Assembly (NCBI RefSeq): GCF_029626035.1
Contig: NZ_JARUBE010000003.1
Span: 2,418,001-2,482,000, forward strand
Direction: 5' to 3'
Source of the DNA: Micromonospora sp. WMMD980
Lineage (GTDB): Bacteria > Actinomycetota > Actinomycetes > Mycobacteriales > Micromonosporaceae
Length of the DNA stretch: 64,000 nt
Part shown: one piece after another, positions 44,920-59,151 of the stretch
Layout: each line of letters begins with the position of its first letter
How positions within the stretch are numbered: position 1 is the stretch's first letter
The notes under the pieces: model-generated
What the model saw: the letters and a program-made list of their open reading frames with translations, nothing else
Told to the model about the DNA's origin: nothing
Database searches by the model: none
Made by a program: the position numbers and the translations under genes

Positions 44920-45645
44920 GCGGGCCAGGGCGAGCGTGGTGCGCAGGTCCAGCACGACGGTGCCGCCGAAGCCGTCGACCGCCGCGCCGACCGCGGCGCG
45001 CACCCGCTCGCGCAGCTCGGGCGGGCGGCGAAGCTGCGGCGAGAACGTGTCGACCAGTCGCAGGTAGGCCGCGGTGTCCAGCGGCACCGCCCGGCGGAAC
45101 CGGAACAACCGCAGGTCGGTGAAGCAGCCACTGTCGGCGATGTCGTCGTGGAACCAACCGTCGGGACGGTCTCCCCGGCCGGCGGGATCGGCGGAGGTGA
45201 ACGCAGCCCGAATCGCCTCCGCCTGCTCCGCCTCGACGTAGGCGTAGCGGTGGCCGAGAACGGCGAGCGTGCCGCCGGGGCGCAGCGCGTCCCGGGCGTG
45301 CTGGTTGCGGGTGGCCGGGTCGAGCCAGTGCCACGCCATCGCGCAGGCCAACGCCGCCACGCCGCCGGCCGGCGGGCTCCACTGCTCGAAGCTCGCCGTC
45401 ACCACCTCCACGTCCGGAAATCGCTGGGCGAGCACCCGGGCCATCCGGACGTCCGGCTCGACGCAGGTCGTGGCCGCGCCGAGGGCGAGCAGCACGGCGG
45501 TGGCCAGACCGGTGCCGGCGCCGACCTCGACCAGGGTGTCGGGTGACCCGCCGTGGTAGGCGCGGATGGCGTCGGCGATCTCGACCGGATAGCCCGGTCG
45601 CGCCTCGTGATAGATGTCGGCGGTCTCCCCGAAAAGCTGCGACAT
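44908..45645 (-). CDS. Class I SAM-dependent methyltransferase
   Basis: 245 residues. FGETADIYHEARPGYP, the SAM-binding LVEVGAGTGLATAVLLALG near residue 38 and ACAMAWHWLDP near 100 (a motif common in small-molecule methyltransferases of the UbiE/Trm9-like type) identify the fold. The substrate is unknown. Its stop codon lies within the last unit of a tandem repeat, so the C-terminal residues may be variable between strains. Confidence 0.9.
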   Translation of the reverse strand: MSQLFGETADIYHEARPGYPVEIADAIRAYHGGSPDTLVEVGAGTGLATAVLLALGAATTCVEPDVRMARVLAQRFPDVEVVTASFEQWSPPAGGVAALACAMAWHWLDPATRNQHARDALRPGGTLAVLGHRYAYVEAEQAEAIRAAFTSADPAGRGDRPDGWFHDDIADSGCFTDLRLFRFRRAVPLDTAAYLRLVDTFSPQLRRPPELRERVRAAVGAAVDGFGGTVVLDLRTTLALARRPA

Positions 45646-45757
45646 GCCGCCATCCTCCCCGATCCCCGCGATGTCGGATGCCCGTCACGCGCCGCGCGCC
45701 CGTCGGCCGCCCCCGGACCGCGACGATGGACCGGCGACGGCGGGCGGAGGGGCGACC

Positions 45758-46378
45758 ATGGGCGGGTTCCTGCAGGCACTGGTCACGAAGCTGGCCGAGG
45801 AGTTGCTGAAGCTGCTCGTCGAGTGGCTCGCCCCGAGGGTGCTGCGGTCGGTGCCGCACCTCGCGCCGCCGGGCTGCCCACGCTGCGGCGGGTACGGGGT
45901 GGCCCGGTGGGCGCCGCGTCAGGCGACGGCGGTGTTCGTGCTCGCCCTGCTGGCGTTCGCCTGGGGATTCGCCGCGACGCTGCTCGGCGTACCGGTGGTA
46001 GTGCTCCTGGTCGCGCTCGGGGTGCGTACCGCGTGGGCGGGTGACCTGGCGGCGGCGCTGCCCGGCCTGGCCGCGCCGCTGGGTCTGGTGGCGTCCGGCG
46101 CGGTGACGATCGCGGGCGCCGCCGGGATGGCCTGGTACCACAGCTTTCCGCCGCGGCTCTGCCGGCGCTGCCACGGCCGGTGGCCGCGCCGGGACCGGGC
46201 GGAGTACCTGCGCGTGGTGCGGTCAGTGGTCTTCGCCTGCCGGTGCGGCCAGCGGTTACGCGCTCCGGGCACGCCGGCCGGCGTGCGGGTGCGCTGCCCC
46301 CGCTGCGGCGCCGAACGGGCCGCGCCGATCGTGCGGCCCGGCGCCAAGCGGGTCCCGTTCCTCTACCACAGGCGTTAA
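45758..46378 (+). CDS. Membrane protein with zinc-ribbon cysteines
   Basis: 206 residues from ATG 45758 with GGAGGGG 5 nt upstream. An amphipathic N-terminus (LVTKLAEELLKLLVEWLAP) is followed by a CPRCGG pair near residue 45, two hydrophobic segments at about 62-90 and 105-128, then CRRCHGRW near 140, FACRCGQ and CPRCGAE. The four cysteine pairs suggest two zinc ribbons on the cytoplasmic side. No named family is recognised. The stop codon lies inside a GGGGCCCC palindromic unit. Confidence 0.65.
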   Translation: MGGFLQALVTKLAEELLKLLVEWLAPRVLRSVPHLAPPGCPRCGGYGVARWAPRQATAVFVLALLAFAWGFAATLLGVPVVVLLVALGVRTAWAGDLAAALPGLAAPLGLVASGAVTIAGAAGMAWYHSFPPRLCRRCHGRWPRRDRAEYLRVVRSVVFACRCGQRLRAPGTPAGVRVRCPRCGAERAAPIVRPGAKRVPFLYHRR

Positions 46379-46402
46379 GCGGGGGCCCCTCCTTACGCTG
46401 TG
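46367..46402. repeat. GGGGCCCC palindromic unit containing a stop codon
   Basis: CACAG (46367-46371) pairs with CTGTG (46398-46402), GCGTTAAG-like and CCTTACGC arms lie inside, and GGGGCCCC is at 46382-46389. The TAA stop of the upstream gene (46376-46378) is within the left arm. Closely similar to units at 18907 and 28406; probably a terminator. Confidence 0.62.
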
Positions 46403-46463
46403 GGCCGGCTGCCGGAGCTGTTGCCGGCGACGTGCCGGCGCGCCCGCCAGCGGGCAGAGTGGG

Positions 46464-47684
46464 GTGGTGACTCCACTCCACGCACCCCTGGCCCACTACG
46501 CCGAGCGGCTGCACCGCGCCGCCGGTGACACCCACCACGTCGCGTCACCGCTGGGCGCCTGGCTGCTGCTGGCGCTGACCGGCCCGGCCGCCACCGGCGA
46601 GGCCCGGGCGGCGCTGGCCGAGGCGCTCGGCGTCGACCCGGACGACGCCGCCGCGGCGGCCCGGGCGTTGCTCGCCACGCCGCACCCGATGGTCGCCGCG
46701 GCCACCGCGCTGTGGGAGCGGACCCCGTTCGAGGAGCTGGCCGAGTGGCGAGCCGGCCTGCCCGAGCAGACCGAGCGGGGGTCGCTGCCCGACCAGGCGA
46801 CGCTCGACGCGTGGGCCCGGGAGCGCACCGGCGGCCTGATCGAGCGGTTCCCGGTCGACGTCGCCCCGGAGACGCTGCTGATCCTGGCCAACGCCCTGGC
46901 CACCCGGGTCTCCTGGGCCGATCCGTTCGAGGTGGCGCCGGCCGCGGAGCTGGGCGCGGGGAGCGCCTGGGCCGGCCGGCTGCGGCAGGTGCTCCGCACG
47001 CCCCCGGTGGGCCACCGCTGCTGGGTCTCGACCACCGAACGGGCCGGCGACATGGCGGTGCACGTGGCACCGGCGCGGGCGGGTGACGACGGCGCCGGCA
47101 TGCTGGTGGTCTCGGTGGCCGCCGCGCCGGAGGTGCCGCCGGTGGAGGTGCTGGCCGCCGCGCGCGAACTGGCCGTCGCCGCCGCCACCGTCGGGGACGG
47201 GCCGGCGCCGGGACGTCGGTCGCTGTTCGACCTGCCGCTCGGTGAGACACCGCTGTGGACGCTGCGGGAGGAGCCGACCCGGACGTTCGCCCGGGACGGC
47301 CGCGAGGAGCGCGCCACCGCCGTGCTGCCGTGCTGGGCGGCACGCAGCCGGCACGAGCTCACGGCGGCGGGGTTCGGCTTCGACGCGGCCGCCCGGGCGC
47401 TGGGCGAGTTGCTGGGGCTGACCGAGCCACCGTTCGCCGCGGCGCAGTCGGCGGTGGCGCGGTTCGGCCGCTACGGCTTCGAGGCCGCCGCGGTGACCGC
47501 GTTCGGGATGGTGGCCGGGCTGCCGCCGGAGGGCGTCGCCCGCGTCGCCGACCTGCGCTTCGCCCACCCGTACGCGGTGGTCGCGGTGGCCACGGACACG
47601 GCGGGCGGCCCGTGGCACGCCCTCCCGGTCTACTCCGCCTGGGTCAGGGACCCGGAGGACGTGCCGGCCGACGAGGCCGGCTGA
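46464..47684 (+). CDS. Serpin-like protein
   Basis: 406 residues, close to serpin length. VASPLGAWLLLALTGPAATGEARAALAEALG matches the serpin N-terminal helix region, LILANALATRVSWADPFEV the central strand (normally NAVYFKGxWxxPF), and FAHPYAVVAVATDTAGGPWHALPVYSAWVRDP the C-terminal serpin tail. The hinge and reactive-centre loop are not recognisable, so inhibitory action is doubtful. There is no signal peptide. Its end overlaps the convergent DinB-type gene by 55 bp. Confidence 0.65.
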   Translation: MVTPLHAPLAHYAERLHRAAGDTHHVASPLGAWLLLALTGPAATGEARAALAEALGVDPDDAAAAARALLATPHPMVAAATALWERTPFEELAEWRAGLPEQTERGSLPDQATLDAWARERTGGLIERFPVDVAPETLLILANALATRVSWADPFEVAPAAELGAGSAWAGRLRQVLRTPPVGHRCWVSTTERAGDMAVHVAPARAGDDGAGMLVVSVAAAPEVPPVEVLAAARELAVAAATVGDGPAPGRRSLFDLPLGETPLWTLREEPTRTFARDGREERATAVLPCWAARSRHELTAAGFGFDAAARALGELLGLTEPPFAAAQSAVARFGRYGFEAAAVTAFGMVAGLPPEGVARVADLRFAHPYAVVAVATDTAGGPWHALPVYSAWVRDPEDVPADEAG

Positions 47685-48187
47685 CCCGGGCCGGCGTCGA
47701 GGATCTGTTCGCGGAGGATGTCCGCGTGCCCACAGTGCTGGGCGAGTTCGCGCAGCACGTGCAGGTAGACCCACCGCAGCGGCAGCGGCCCGAGCCGGTG
47801 CCCGCGCAGGACGTCGTCCGGGCCGAGGGACGCCGTGGCCCGCCGTGACGCCGCGCAGGCGTCACGGTGGGCCTGCCGGACGGTGGCGATCGTGTCGCCG
47901 TCGTCGAGGACGAAGGAATCCTCCGACCGGTCGGGGATGCCGATCTGGGCGCGGGAGCGGCCCGTGACGGCCTCGTCGAACCAGACCTTCTCCACGAAGG
48001 TCGCGTGCTTCACCAGGCCCAGCAGCGTGGTGCGGGAGGTCACCAGCGACCGGCGCGCCTGCTCCTCGGTCAGCCCCTCCAGGCAGCCGTCGAGCGCCGC
48101 GCGGTGCTCGTCGAGGAACGCCTCGAACTGGCCGCCGACCGGCAGCGCGACGACCCGGTCGGCGAAGGTGGGCGGAAACGACGGCAT
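47630..48187 (-). CDS. DinB-superfamily (DUF664) protein
   Basis: 185 residues. FLDEHRAALDGCLEGLTEEQARRSLVTSRTTLLGLVKHATFVEKVWF is the DUF664 N-terminal half with the first metal-binding His, and LRWVYLHVLRELAQHCGHADILREQILDA the second His pair (HCGHAD). These helical-bundle proteins are often mycothiol-dependent enzymes in actinobacteria. The last 18 residues are coded across the end of the serpin-like gene on the other strand. Confidence 0.9.
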   Translation of the reverse strand: MPSFPPTFADRVVALPVGGQFEAFLDEHRAALDGCLEGLTEEQARRSLVTSRTTLLGLVKHATFVEKVWFDEAVTGRSRAQIGIPDRSEDSFVLDDGDTIATVRQAHRDACAASRRATASLGPDDVLRGHRLGPLPLRWVYLHVLRELAQHCGHADILREQILDAGPGQPASSAGTSSGSLTQAE

Positions 48188-48223
48188 GGACGAAGCATTC
48201 CAGACCGGACCGGCGGCCGCGGG

Positions 48224-48530
48224 TCACCCCGCGCTGAGGTCGGTGCGGCGCACGATCCACCCGGCGGCGAGCAGGGCGAACGCGGTCAGGCCCAGATAGC
48301 CGCCGGCGACGATCAGGTGGAACTCGGGGATCCGACTGCCCGGCTGGTACTGCAGGTGCTGCTGGAGGTTGTTCTCCATGAAGCAGGCGAGCGTCCGGCC
48401 GCTGCCGCTGTCGGGCGGGCAGAGACGTTGCAGCTCGACGCCGGTGAGCTCCCGCCCGGGAGCGTCGAACGCGCTGGACGGCCCGTCGACGCCATAGCCT
48501 TCGGGGACGCCGAACCGCGACCCCGTTAGG
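48224..48530 (-). pseudogene. C-terminal remnant of an ABC-2 type permease
   Basis: About 100 codons without a credible start: GSRFGVPEGYGVDGPSSAFDAPGRELTGVELQRLCPP is an extracellular loop of actinobacterial ABC-2 permeases, and FHLIVAGGYLGLTAFALLAAGWIVRRTDLSAG is their last membrane helix and tail. The first two thirds and the ATPase partner are missing. The reading runs back into the stop of the TetR remnant, so the break lies at about 48530. Confidence 0.7.
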
Positions 48531-49074
48531 TCACGGCCGGCGACGGCCGGCGATGCCGTCCAGGACGGTGGTCAGGTTGTGGTGGAAGGTCTCCGCGGCG
48601 TCGAGATGAGCGCCGTCGACGACGAGCCGGGCGACGGTGGGATAGCGACCCGTGTCGAGCATGCGGGTCAGGTAGGGCCCGAGCGCGGACTGCCAGGCGG
48701 AGACGTCGACGCCGGTCGCCCGCGCGGTGCGCCGCTCGGTGACCTCCCGGCGGAGCGCCCCGACAAGGTACGCGTGAAGGCGCCCAACGCCCGCTGGAGA
48801 TCGTCGATGTCGCGTACGCCCGGGGCCTGGGCGAGCGCCGCCGCGGTCGCCTCACCTACGGCGAGCGCGTGCGGCCCCAGGTGCGGCCGCGCGCCGAGCA
48901 GGTCGGCGAACCACTCGTGGTCGAGGGCGGCCTCGCGGGTCGCCCGGGCGAGGGCGCGCGCCGTGGCGCGCCACCCGTCCTTCGGGGCGGTCCCGGCGAT
49001 CCGGGCGTACACCCCGTCGACCATCAGATCGAGCAGCTCGGATCGGTTGAGCACGTAGTCGTGCCGCCGAGGGC
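48531..49074 (-). pseudogene. TetR regulator remnant lacking its DNA-binding domain and frameshifted
   Basis: NRSELLDLMVDGVYARI, ALARATREAALDHEWFADLLGARPHLGPHAL and APGVRDIDDLQRALGAFT are the TetR_C_1 ligand domain. Near 48771-48776 one base is missing; restoring it gives AYLVGALRREVTERR and a continuation to VVDGAHLDAAETFHHNLTTVLDGIAGRRRP with a stop at 48531. The N-terminal helix-turn-helix is absent; the reading becomes unrelated upstream of about 49074, where the GNAT remnant begins on the other strand. Confidence 0.75.
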
Positions 49075-49076
49075 TG

Positions 49077-49229
49077 GCCGCCGCGATCACCGCCGAGACG
49101 ACCCGGCGACTCTTCGCCGCCGGCACGGAGGTGGCCTGGCTGGAGGCCGGCGGCGCGGACTCGTGGCGGGTGTACCAGCGGATCGGCTACCGACCCACAG
49201 GCGAACGGCTGTACGTCTCCGCCGACTGA
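49077..49229 (+). pseudogene. C-terminal remnant of a GNAT acetyltransferase
   Basis: About 50 codons, AAAITAETTRRLFAAGTEVA then WLEAGGADSWRVYQRIGYRPTGERLYVSAD and a stop at 49229. RVYQRIGYRPTG is the usual last strand of small-molecule GNATs. The first 100 or so residues are missing. It meets the TetR remnant head to head, so one deletion seems to have removed the 5' halves of two divergent genes. Confidence 0.65.
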
Positions 49230-49237
49230 TGTCCGAC

Positions 49238-49270
49238 GTGGGTCCCGGGCCCCTCCGGCCCGGGTCCCAC
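49238..49270. terminator. Hairpin after the GNAT remnant, facing the NRPS 3' end
   Basis: A 14-bp stem (49238-49251 with 49257-49270, one T-T mismatch) around CCTCC. It lies 104 bp beyond the stop of the leftward NRPS gene and could end transcription from both sides. Confidence 0.65.
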
Positions 49271-49306
49271 CGGTCAACCGGTCGACCGCACCGCCCGACG
49301 ACCAAA

Positions 49307-49346
49307 CAGTTCGCGCCGGCCCCGGAGCGGGAACCGACGCGAACTG
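49307..49346 (-). terminator. Second hairpin just beyond the NRPS-MFS stop
   Basis: CAGTTCGCG (49307-49315) pairs with CGCGAACTG (49338-49346); inside, CGG and CCG add three more pairs after one mismatch. It is the first hairpin met by transcripts leaving the biosynthetic operon. Confidence 0.6.
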
Positions 49347-49373
49347 CCTGGTCGAGCGGGTGCGGGGTGAGCG

Positions 49374-54862
<5,489 letters not shown>

Positions 54863-54863
<1 letters not shown>

Positions 54864-57800
54864 CAGTTGGTTCCCTCTTCCGCCGCGAGCAGCGCGGCGA
54901 CCTCGGTGTCGGAGAGCCCGTCGAGTTCGGCGGCGATCCGCTGTTCGATCTGGGCGGCCAGGTCCGCCACCACGGGGCTGGCGAACAGCGCCCGCATGGG
55001 CAGGTCGACGTCCACCTCGGCCCGGATCCGGGCCATCGCCCGCATGCCGCGCAACGAGTTGCCGCCAAGGGTGAAGAAGTCGTCCAGCGCGCCGACCTTC
55101 TCCACCTGGAGGATGTCGGCGTAGACCTCGGCGACCAGCGCCTCGGCCTCGGTGCGCGGGGCGACGTAGCTGTCCTCGGTGGGTTCGGTGGCCGCCGGGG
55201 CGGGCAGCGCGGCCCGGTCCAGCTTGCCGTTCGGGGTCAACGGCAACGCGTCCAGCCGCACCAGGGCGGCCGGCACCAGGTGCGACGGGAGTTCCCGGGC
55301 CAGCTCGGCCCGGACCGAGTCCTCGTGCGCCGGGCCGACCAGGTAGCCGACGAGCGTCGGTTCCCCACCGCCGTCGGTGCGGACCGCCGCGGCGGCGGCC
55401 CGCACGTCCGGGTGGGCCAGCAGCGCCGCCTCGACCTCGCCCAGCTCGATCCGCATGCCGCGCACCTTCACCTGGTCGTCGCGACGGCCCAGGTAGTCGA
55501 GCGTGCCGTCGCCACGCCGGCGGGCCAGGTCTCCGGTGGCGTACATCCGCGCGCCGGGCGGGCCGAACGGGCAGGGCAGGAACCGCTCGGCGGTCAGGCC
55601 GGGGCGGTCGTGGTAGCCGCGGGCGAGCTGGACGCCGGTGACGTACAGCTCGCCGACCACGCCCGGCGGCACCGGCTGGAGCGCGCCGTCGAGCAGCAGC
55701 GCGCGGGTGTTCCAGGTGGGGGTGCCGATCGGCACCGGGCCGGGGGCGACCGGCGCGCCCGGGGCGATCCGGGCCGCCACGCAGCCGACGGTCGCCTCGG
55801 TCGGGCCGTACTCGTTGACCACCGCGACCTCGGCGTGCGCGGCCCGCCAGCCGGCGAGCTGCTCCCCGCTCAGCGCCTCGCCGCCGATCACCAGGTCGGT
55901 GGTGGGCGACAGCTCGCCGTCGAGCAACGGCAGGTGGCTCGGGGTGACCTTGAGGAAGGACGGCCGTCCGCCGGCGCGCGCGGCCGGCGCGTCGATCGCG
56001 GCCAGTCGGACCGTGCCGCCGGCGGTGAGCGTGCCGAGCAGGCCGGTGACGGTGAGGTCGAACGAGACCGGCGAGTGCAGCAGCGCGACGCCGGCCAGCC
56101 CCGGATAGGTCGCCCGGGCCCAGGCCAGGTAGGCGGTCACCGCCCGGTGCTCGACCACCACGCCCTTGGGCCGGCCGGTGGAACCGGAGGTGTGCAGCAC
56201 GTACGCCGGGTGTCCGGGACGCAGCGGCGCGACCCGGTCGGCGTCGGTGAGGTCGTGGCCGGGCTGGTCCGCGCCGACCTCCCCGTCGAGCACCAGCGTG
56301 TCGCCGGCGGCCGAAGCCGCGGTGTCGGGCGTGGTCACCACGAGCGCCGGCGTGGCGTCGGACAGCAGGTAGGCGATCCGACCGGCCGGATAGGCGGGGT
56401 CCACCGGCACGTACGCGGCGCCGGACTTCAGCACCGCGAGCATCGCCACCACCAGCTCGCAGGAGCGCGGCAGGACCAGCGCCACCCGGGTCTCCGGACC
56501 GGCGCCGCGGGCCACCAGCAGTCGGGCCAGCCGGTTCGCCGCGGTGTTCAGCTCGGCGTAGCTGAGCGTCTCCCCGTCGCAGACCAGCGCTGCGGCGTCC
56601 GGGGTGGCCGCGGCCTGCCGCTGCACCTCGTCGACAACGGTGGTCACCGGCACGTCGTGGGCGGTGTCGTCGCCGAGCACGACCGCCCGCTCGTCGTCGG
56701 TGAGCAGCGGCAGCGCGCCCACCGTGCGCTCCGGCTCGGCCACGGCGGCAGCGAGCAGCCGCACGTAGCGCCGCGCCACGGTCGCCGCGGCAGCCCGGTC
56801 GAACAGGGCGGTCCGGTAGACCAGCCGGGACTCGCCGGTGGTGATGTCGAAGGCCAGGTCGTCCTTGGTGGTGCCCAGCTCCACCGGATCGAGCCCGGAG
56901 TCCGGGATCCAGTTCAGGGCGGTCTGGAAGACCGGCTGCACGGACGGGTCGCGCTGCGGGTCGACCGCCTCGACGATCTTCTGGAACGGCGTCTGCCCGT
57001 GCTCCATGGCGTCGATGAGGCCGTTGCGCACCCGGCCGAGCAGGTCGGCGAAGGTCGGATCGCCGGAGACGTCGCAGCGCAGGGCCACCGGGTTGACGAA
57101 CATGCCGATCAGCGGGGCCAGCTCGGGGTTGTCGCGGCCCGCGGTGGAGACGCCGACCACCACGTCGGTGTCGCCGGAGATCCGCGACAGCAGCGCCGCG
57201 AAGCCGGCCAGCAGCACCATGTACGGGGTGGCCTGCGCGCCGACCGCCAGCGCGCCGATCCGGTCGAGCAGCCCGTCGGGCAGCGTGAAGCGCACCTCGT
57301 CGCCGGCGAAGCCGAGCTGGGCCGGGCGGGGCCGGTCCAGCGGCAGGCCGGTGACCGCCGGCGCGCCGGACAGGTGCCCGGTCCAGAACGCGAGCTGCCG
57401 CGCCAGTTCGTCGCCGGTGAGCTGCTGGCGCTGCCAGACCGCGAAGTCGGCGTACTGGATCGGCAGCTCGGGCACGGTGGGCTCGGCGCCGGTGCGGGCG
57501 GCCTCGCAGACCGCGGCGAGTTCGGCGTGGAACAGCACCGCCGAGTGGCTGTCGAAGACGGCGTGGTGCGCCACGAACGCCAGGGCCCACGCGTCCTCGA
57601 GGCGGATCAGCCGGGCGCGCCACAGCGGCCCCGCGTCCAGCGGGATCGGGGTGCGGGCCAGCTCGCCGCGCAGCCGCTCGAACTCGGCCAGCCGTTCACC
57701 GGCCGGCAGGTGGCTCAGGTCGACCGTCGGCAGCGGCGTCGCCTCGTGGGCGCGCACCACCTGCACCAGCGCGCCGTCGTCCACCCGCAGGTGGGTACGG

Positions 57801-57979
57801 AGCGCCTCGTGCCGGGCCACGATCCGGTTGACCACGTCGCTCGCGGTCGCCGCGTCCACGCCGGCCGGGAAGGCCCACGGGACGGAGACGTTGAACACCG
57901 GCGAGCCCGCGTCGAGCTGATTGGCCATCCACACCCGTTCCTGGGCGTACGAGGCCGGGAAGGTCCACTCCCGCGTCAT
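54863..57979 (-). CDS. NRPS C-A-T module, predicted to activate asparagine
   Basis: 1038 residues from ATG 57979 (GAGGG 7 nt upstream; overlaps the MbtH stop as ATGA). C domain (about 1-440) with HHAVFDS, where the usual final Gly of HHxxxDG is Ser. A domain (460-940): [39 protein letters not shown] and [12 protein letters not shown] give the code D-L-T-K-V-G-E-V-G-K, close to Asn codes. T domain with LGGNSLRGM near 973. There is no epimerase. It lies between the PKS and the terminal module, so it should join the polyketide acyl chain to Asn or 3-hydroxy-Asn. Confidence 0.93.
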
Positions 57980-58164
57980 GAGATTCCCTCGCGCACCGAG
58001 CGGGGACGCATGTCGGTCCAGACCTCGTCCACGTGGGCCAGGCACTCCTCGCGGCTGCCGGCGAAGCCGGCGTCGTGCCAGCCGGCGGGCAGCTCCCGGT
58101 CGGCCGACCAGATCGAGTACTGCTCCTCGTCGTTGCGGACGACCAGGAATCGGGGTTCGGCCAT
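57976..58164 (-). CDS. MbtH-family NRPS chaperone
   Basis: 62 residues: [19 protein letters not shown] and [17 protein letters not shown] are the family signature (the usual SLWP is SIWS). MbtH proteins bind A domains and raise their activity. The gene starts one base after the oxygenase stop and its own stop overlaps the next NRPS start, so it is made in step with the synthetases. Confidence 0.95.
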   Translation of the reverse strand: MAEPRFLVVRNDEEQYSIWSADRELPAGWHDAGFAGSREECLAHVDEVWTDMRPRSVREGIS

Positions 58165-58165
58165 G

Positions 58166-59119
58166 TCAGTTCGCTCCAGCGGTGTCGGGGGTGTACGCCT
58201 CGGCCATCGCCACGGCGATCTTGCGGGGACCGGTGAACGGCTCCCGGCCGTGCGCGGCCGTCATGTTGTCGACCACCAGCACGTCGTCGCGCTGGTAGTC
58301 GAAACGGACCGTGGCCGCCCGGTAGGCGGCGCGCAGGTGGTCCATGACGTCGGCGGGGATCTCGCCGCCGTCGCCGTAGTAGGTGTTCGACGGCAGCCCG
58401 TCGGCGCCGAACATGGCCAGCAGCCCCTCCTGGTAGTCCTTCGGCAGGGTGCTGAGGTGGAAGAACGTGGCGTGGTTGAACCAGCGCGGCGTGTCCGAGC
58501 CCGGCCGGTGGTGCACCGCGTCGCGCACCGCGCGGGTCCGCAGGCCGTCCTTGCCGACCCACTCCACGGTGATCCCGTTGGCCGCCGCGTACGACTCGAC
58601 CTCGGCGCGGCTCTCGGTGTTGAACACCTCCTGCCAGCGGGTGCCGAAGTCGCCGTGGAAGTTGCGCACCAGCATCCAGCGCCGCCGGACGAACTCCTCG
58701 CGCACCGTCGGGTCGATCAGCTCGTACACCCGACGCACGTCGGCCAGCGGCGTCGCGCCGAGCGTCTCCGGCGCGGTGACGCAGTAGAAGAACAGCGTCA
58801 GCGGCCACCGCGCCTGGTACGAGTTCTCGTTGTGCAGGAAGATCTCCTCGTCCGGCGGGTAGTCGGTCGAGGTGTAGACCCGGCCCTTGATGGAGTGCCG
58901 GGGCGAGGAACGCTCGGTGTAGGTCAGCGGCTCGCCGGCCAGGGCGCGCACGGCGGCGTCGAAGCCGTCCACGCCACCGACGTCGAAGCCGCGGAACAGC
59001 AGCCCGCCGCTGGTGACCAGGGTGTCCCGCAGCTCGGTGCGCCGGGCCGCGATGAGGTCGGTCAGCGCCCGGCCGTCGTTCTCGACGACCACCGGGAGCG
59101 TGGCGGTTGTCTCGCTCAT
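58166..59119 (-). CDS. TauD/SyrP-like Fe(II)/2-oxoglutarate oxygenase, probable amino-acid beta-hydroxylase
   Basis: 317 residues from ATG 59119 (AAGGAG about 10 nt upstream). GGLLFRGFDVGGVDGFDA opens the TauD-like fold. The iron ligands are H96 and E98 (FLHNENSY) and H290 (AAHGREPF); an Arg for 2-oxoglutarate follows. HxE instead of HxD is also found in AsnO and SyrP-type hydroxylases acting on free or carrier-bound Asn/Asp. With a neighbouring Asn-type A domain, 3-hydroxylation of Asn is the simplest role; Ser modification is less likely. Confidence 0.88.
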   Translation of the reverse strand: MSETTATLPVVVENDGRALTDLIAARRTELRDTLVTSGGLLFRGFDVGGVDGFDAAVRALAGEPLTYTERSSPRHSIKGRVYTSTDYPPDEEIFLHNENSYQARWPLTLFFYCVTAPETLGATPLADVRRVYELIDPTVREEFVRRRWMLVRNFHGDFGTRWQEVFNTESRAEVESYAAANGITVEWVGKDGLRTRAVRDAVHHRPGSDTPRWFNHATFFHLSTLPKDYQEGLLAMFGADGLPSNTYYGDGGEIPADVMDHLRAAYRAATVRFDYQRDDVLVVDNMTAAHGREPFTGPRKIAVAMAEAYTPDTAGAN

Positions 59120-59151
59120 GATGCGGTGTCTCCTTGTTCCGTCGGGGGGTG

